Notes under the pieces: model-generated
The model's database searches: none
What the model was told of the DNA's origin: nothing
Seen by the model: only the letters and a program-made list of their open reading frames with translations
Translations under genes and position numbers: made by a program
In this document: positions 6,384 through 6,645 of the stretch, one piece after another
Position numbering within the stretch: the first letter of the stretch is position 1
Layout: each line of letters starts with the position of its first letter
Assembly (NCBI GenBank): GCA_027451605.1
Contig: DAIDJA010000100.1
Coordinates: forward strand, 1-6,645
DNA: 6,645 nt
From: Acidimicrobiales bacterium
GTDB taxonomy: Bacteria > Actinomycetota > Acidimicrobiia > Acidimicrobiales > JABEUL01
Reading direction: 5' to 3'

Positions 6384-6645
6384 ATGTCAAACATTTCAAA
6401 TTATAGTTCAAGGAGCCTAAGTATAGTTGTGGTGGAGGATCACTCATTGGTCCGAGCGGGTATGAAAGAGATATTTTCACAACTTGATGATATCAGAGTA
6501 GTTGGCGAAGCTACAAACACCTCTGAGGCCTTGGAAGTAATTCGTGAAACTAAGCCTGACGTTGCACTCGTTGATATTCAGATTCCCGGAGGCGGAGGAA
6601 TCGAAGTGATTAAGTCGGGTCAGGTGATTTCGTCTAATACTAAAT
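6384..6645 (+). CDS. Response regulator, NarL/FixJ-like receiver domain (3' truncated by window edge)
   Basis: The visible 87 residues form most of a receiver domain. IVVVEDH (14-20) supplies the acidic Mg-binding pair E18/D19. VALVDIQIPGGGG (60-72) places the phosphoacceptor at D64. The spacing and the HSLVRAGMKEIF segment are typical of NarL/FixJ regulators, whose LuxR-type helix-turn-helix would lie beyond the window edge. The gene starts 28 bases after the molybdoenzyme stop, with no terminator between, so it may be co-transcribed, but a cognate kinase is not in view. ATG 6384 has no Shine-Dalgarno sequence and adds about 11 residues before the first strand compared with usual family members. 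Regulators of this type often respond to redox or electron-acceptor signals; whether it controls this cluster is unknown. Confidence 0.88.
   Translation, partial: MSNISNYSSRSLSIVVVEDHSLVRAGMKEIFSQLDDIRVVGEATNTSEALEVIRETKPDVALVDIQIPGGGGIEVIKSGQVISSNTK
6410..6415 (+). promoter_or_regulatory. Internal Shine-Dalgarno-like AAGGAG near the response-regulator start
   Basis: AAGGAG lies inside the response-regulator reading frame, 24 bases after the first base of the annotated ATG. The only nearby in-frame candidates are ATA 6423 (7 bases away), GTG 6429 and GTG 6432. The GTGs would cut into the first beta strand, while ATA would give a standard-length receiver beginning just before IVVVEDH. It may be a chance match, or it may mark a rare non-ATG start. 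Confidence 0.3.

Overview
The window holds one tightly packed, plus-strand gene cluster from what looks like an uncultivated bacterium. Supporting signs are Shine-Dalgarno sequences before most genes, gaps of 28-62 bases or overlaps between genes, roughly mid-40s percent GC by eye, and a two-component response regulator of NarL/FixJ type at the right edge. I cannot assign a phylum with confidence. No RNA genes, mobile elements, CRISPR arrays or integration signs are visible, and no gene-free stretch exceeds about 62 bases.

Layout, left to right: (1) the C-terminal part of a FAD-dependent, phytoene-desaturase-like oxidoreductase (1-684, cut by the left edge); (2) a small soluble SCP2-like (sterol carrier protein 2) lipid-binding protein (729-1184); (3) a complete second FAD oxidoreductase, paralogous to the first (1225-2835); (4) a divergent SCP2-like protein with a repeat-bearing linker and a C-terminal membrane anchor, overlapping gene 3 (2817-3530); (5) a 920-residue molybdopterin oxidoreductase of the type II DMSO reductase family, the group of NarG, ethylbenzene dehydrogenase and steroid C25 dehydrogenase (3593-6355); (6) the first 87 residues of a response regulator (6384-6645, cut by the right edge).

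Genes 1-4 form a repeated module: flavoprotein + SCP2-like protein, then flavoprotein + SCP2-like protein. Combined with the molybdoenzyme, this suggests a pathway that binds and oxidises (desaturates, hydroxylates or isomerises) a hydrophobic substrate such as an isoprenoid, sterol/hopanoid, carotenoid or hydrocarbon at the inner face of the membrane. The families are supported by motifs. The shared pathway and the substrate are inference from gene order. The molybdoenzyme is odd for its group because it has no Tat signal peptide and no iron-sulfur beta subunit directly downstream.
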